From contig JBHIYN010000003.1 in assembly GCA_041984235.1 (NCBI GenBank), positions 310,001 to 374,000 of the forward strand: 64,000 bases of DNA. The letters run 5' to 3'. The notes beneath the pieces are model-generated. The model saw only the letters and a program-made list of their open reading frames with translations. It made no database searches and was not told the origin of the DNA. The stretch is from JBHIYN01 sp041984235. GTDB taxonomy: Bacteria; Pseudomonadota; Gammaproteobacteria; Ga0077536. Shown one piece after another: positions 61,728-64,000 of this stretch (position 1 is its first letter; the number at the start of each line of letters is the position of its first letter). The position numbers were made by a program, and so were the translations under genes.

Positions 61728-63887
61728 ATGAACGCTGCGTCTGCGGCCGTGCTTGCGGTCGACGACAACGCCACCATCCGCAAGGCGATTTCGATGCGGC
61801 TGGGGGCCAAGGGCTATACGGTGGTCACCGCGCCGGACGGCCCGGAGGCGCTGTCGCTGATCGATCAGAACAGCTTCGACCTCGTGCTGCTCGACCTGCA
61901 GATGCCGGGCATGCGCGGCGACGAGGTGCTGCGCCGCCTGCGCCAGCGCTTCACCGCCACCCAGTTGCCGATCATCATGCTCGCGGCGAGCAGCGACAAG
62001 TCGGACATCAACCGCACCCTCGACCTCGGCGCCAACGACTACATCATCAAGCCCGGCGACCTGCCGATCCTGCTCGCCCGCATCCGCACCCAACTCGCCC
62101 TGAAAGACACCGTCGCGCGCCTGCGCGAGCACAGCGCGCTGATGCGCGAGGTGCTGACGCTGGAGCGCGACGGCAGCGATCTCGCGCGGCTGCTGCCCCA
62201 GGCCGAGGCCGTACTCGGCGAGCCCAGTGGCGTGCCGTTCGACGTACTGCACGACAACACACCCATGACCTGCTTCACGCTGACCGCCGAAGGCAACGTC
62301 ATGCACACCAACCGCTTCGGCGCCCAGCTGCTCGGCTACCGGCCCGACGACCTGGTCGAGCGACCCATGCTCGACCTCTACGTGGCCGACGACCGCGCGC
62401 TGGCGCAGGAGAACCTCAACGCGGCGACCGAGCTGCCCGGCCGGGTGTTCCGCTGGGACATCCGCCACATCAAGAAGAACGGCGACATCGTGTGGATGCG
62501 CAACACCGCGCGCGCGGTCAGTCATGCCGGCGAGACCCTGGTGCTGGTGACCTGTGAGGACATCGACGACACCTACAAGCTCTCCGACCTCCTCTCCCAC
62601 CAGGCCCGTCACGACGACCTCACCGGGCTGGCCAACCGCAAGACCCTGGAGCAGCGGCTGGTACGCGTCATAGAGAGCGCGCACAGCGAACGCACCGAGC
62701 ACGCGCTCGCGGTCGTCGACCTCGACCAGTTCAAGCTCGTCAACGACACCTGCGGGCACGAAGCGGGAGACGAACTGCTGCGCCAGATCGCGCGCCTGCT
62801 GCGCTCCGTGCTGCGCAAGCGCGACACCGTGGCACGCGTCGGCGGCGACGAATTCGCGGTGCTGATCGAGGACTGCCCGATCGGCGCCGCACATGCCAGC
62901 ATCGAGAACCTTCGCCGCACCATCGAGGACTACCACTTCGAGTGGGAGGGCCGCCGCTACCAGATCACCGCCAGCATCGGCATGGTGCCGGTCAATGCCT
63001 TGTGCGAATCGGCCGGTAACGCGCTGTCCATGGCCGACACGGCCTGCTACGCGGCCAAGGACTCGGGCCGCAACCAGGTCCACACCTACGAGCTCGACAA
63101 CGTCCCGGTGGTCATGCGCCACGGCGAGATGCGCTGGGCCACGCGCATCAACGACGCCCTCAACGAGAACCGCTTCGAGCTCACCTTCCAGAGCATCGCG
63201 CCGGTGCTCGCCGCCCCGGACGCCGGCGCGCACTACGAGATCCTGCTGCGCATGCGCGACGAGCTCGGCGAGATCATCACCCCGGGCGAGTTCCTGCCGG
63301 CGGCGGAACGCTACAACCTTGCCTACAAGCTGGACCGCTGGGTCATCGGCACCCTGTTCGACTGGATGGCGGACCGTCCCCGCGGCCTGGATCGCCTCGA
63401 CCTGTGCTGCATCAACCTCTCCGGACAGTCGATCGGCAACCGCGAGGTGCTGGATTTCATCCTCCAGCAGTTCGAGCGCGGGGTCGTGCCACCGCACAAG
63501 ATCTGCTTCGAGATCACCGAGACCGCGGCGATCGCCGACCTGGTACAGGCCAACCGCTTCATCCAGCAACTCAAGGACCACGGCTGCTGCTTCGCACTGG
63601 ACGACTTCGGCAGCGGCTTCTCGTCACTCGCCTATCTCAAGGAGCTGCCGGTCGACTTCCTCAAGATCGACGGCGCCTTCGTGCGCGAGATGGCGACCAA
63701 CTCGATCGATTACGCGATGGTGCGCTCGATCAACGAGATCGGGCACATCATGGGCAAGCAGACCATCGCCGAGTTCGTCGAGAACGAGCAGACCCTGGAG
63801 CTGTTGCGCGAGATGGGGGTGGATTTCGCCCAGGGCTACGGCATCGCCCGTCCCGCCACCCTCGATTCCCTGCGCCTGGATCCCTGA
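61728..63887 (+). CDS. Response regulator with PAS, GGDEF and EAL domains (c-di-GMP turnover)
   Basis: Domains in order: receiver (residues ~5-125, phospho-Asp56, Lys108), PAS (~170-280), GGDEF (~290-455) and EAL (~465-715). The GGDEF active site is intact (VGGDEF, 371-376) with an RxxD inhibitory site at 363-366. In the EAL domain the catalytic Glu is present but the motif reads EIL instead of EAL (E504); NLSGQS, FEITETA, LDDFGSGFSS and FLKIDGAF are kept. An AGGAGG lies before the ATG. It probably controls c-di-GMP in response to a partner histidine kinase not present here. In this setting it could influence EPS production. Confidence 0.92.
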   Translation: MNAASAAVLAVDDNATIRKAISMRLGAKGYTVVTAPDGPEALSLIDQNSFDLVLLDLQMPGMRGDEVLRRLRQRFTATQLPIIMLAASSDKSDINRTLDLGANDYIIKPGDLPILLARIRTQLALKDTVARLREHSALMREVLTLERDGSDLARLLPQAEAVLGEPSGVPFDVLHDNTPMTCFTLTAEGNVMHTNRFGAQLLGYRPDDLVERPMLDLYVADDRALAQENLNAATELPGRVFRWDIRHIKKNGDIVWMRNTARAVSHAGETLVLVTCEDIDDTYKLSDLLSHQARHDDLTGLANRKTLEQRLVRVIESAHSERTEHALAVVDLDQFKLVNDTCGHEAGDELLRQIARLLRSVLRKRDTVARVGGDEFAVLIEDCPIGAAHASIENLRRTIEDYHFEWEGRRYQITASIGMVPVNALCESAGNALSMADTACYAAKDSGRNQVHTYELDNVPVVMRHGEMRWATRINDALNENRFELTFQSIAPVLAAPDAGAHYEILLRMRDELGEIITPGEFLPAAERYNLAYKLDRWVIGTLFDWMADRPRGLDRLDLCCINLSGQSIGNREVLDFILQQFERGVVPPHKICFEITETAAIADLVQANRFIQQLKDHGCCFALDDFGSGFSSLAYLKELPVDFLKIDGAFVREMATNSIDYAMVRSINEIGHIMGKQTIAEFVENEQTLELLREMGVDFAQGYGIARPATLDSLRLDP

Positions 63888-63908
63888 CCGGCTGCCGCGC
63901 CACCGCCC

Positions 63909-64000
63909 TCAGCCGAGGTCGGTCGGTACGTCGACGTCCCGCAGCACACCGGGATCGGCCACCTCCAGGGTGACGACCTCGGCGGCATGGCGCGCAAGCA
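63909..64000 (-). CDS. C-terminal end of a MobA/MocA-like nucleotidyltransferase
   Basis: Partial gene running off the right edge; only the last ~30 residues are visible, ending LRDVDVPTDLG before a TGA at 63911-63909. The pattern VLRDVD-x-P-x-DL is typical of the C-terminus of molybdenum-cofactor nucleotidyltransferases and related NTP-transferase proteins. It converges with the GGDEF-EAL gene. With so little sequence the call is tentative. Confidence 0.5.
   Translation of the reverse strand, partial: LARHAAEVVTLEVADPGVLRDVDVPTDLG

Noticed and set aside
61722..63581. 619-codon minus-strand open frame opposite the GGDEF-EAL gene
   Set aside because: Shadow of a strongly supported gene; composition biased and no recognisable family.

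Overview
This is a contiguous 64 kb piece of a GC-rich proteobacterial chromosome, most likely a gammaproteobacterium. The basis is the gene content: a ccoNOQP oxidase, a four-cysteine FNR, an OmpW porin, a moxR-bat operon and an exosortase-linked exopolysaccharide (EPS) locus. I see no rRNA, tRNA, CRISPR array, insertion sequence or prophage. Genes are tightly packed, with many ATGA or GTGA overlaps, and both window ends cut through genes.

Layout. (1) 0-4 kb: the start of a luciferase-like flavin oxidoreductase, a class III CoA transferase, a universal stress protein paired with a probable c-type cytochrome, a DksA/TraR-type zinc-finger protein and a two-CBS protein. (2) 4.1-14 kb: a microaerobic respiration block. 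It holds a TauE/SafE-like membrane protein with a His-rich tail, ccoS and ccoI, an OmpW-like porin, then the cbb3 oxidase genes ccoN-O-Q-P, a small unnamed membrane protein, ccoG and fixH/ccoH. A near-perfect FNR box lies between ccoI and ompW. (3) 14-18 kb: an oxygen-sensing regulatory block on the minus strand, fixL-fixJ followed by fnr, a degenerate receiver-only protein and a hemerythrin. A sequence resembling a FixJ site sits in front of fnr, which suggests a FixL -> FixJ -> FNR cascade controlling the neighbouring oxidase. (4) 18.0-18.43 kb: an unusually AT-rich gap, then an ArnT-like glycosyltransferase, a KefB/C-like antiporter and an outer-membrane barrel.

(5) 23-54 kb: a large exosortase-associated EPS locus, almost all on the minus strand. 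GDP-mannose and GDP-fucose come from ManC, Gmd and Fcl. UDP-ManNAc comes from WecB. A WecA/MraY-like enzyme primes the lipid carrier. Glycosyltransferases (three GT4 and one CgeB-like), a Wzx flippase and a Wzy-like polymerase build the chain. A Wzz-like protein, a tyrosine autokinase, an ExeA-like ATPase, a short Wza-like protein and an outer-membrane barrel control length and export. An EpsI-fused exosortase (best matched to XrtD) and a PrsT-like TPR lipoprotein complete the set. The 37.5-46 kb part is visibly less GC-rich and includes two oppositely oriented genes (wzx, fkbM), so it is probably the exchangeable, strain-specific core.

(6) 54.5-61.6 kb: a moxR-DUF58-DUF4381-batA-batB-batD operon, probably an envelope chaperone/stress system. 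(7) 61.7-63.9 kb: a receiver-PAS-GGDEF-EAL cyclic-di-GMP protein. The window ends in the C-terminus of a probable MobA/MocA-like nucleotidyltransferase.

The most interesting part is the oxygen-control module at 14-18 kb beside the cbb3 operon: a heme-PAS FixL, a candidate FixJ site in front of a cluster-bearing FNR, a receiver that has lost key residues, and a hemerythrin in the same run of genes. All function calls come from reading motifs by eye; no database search was run.
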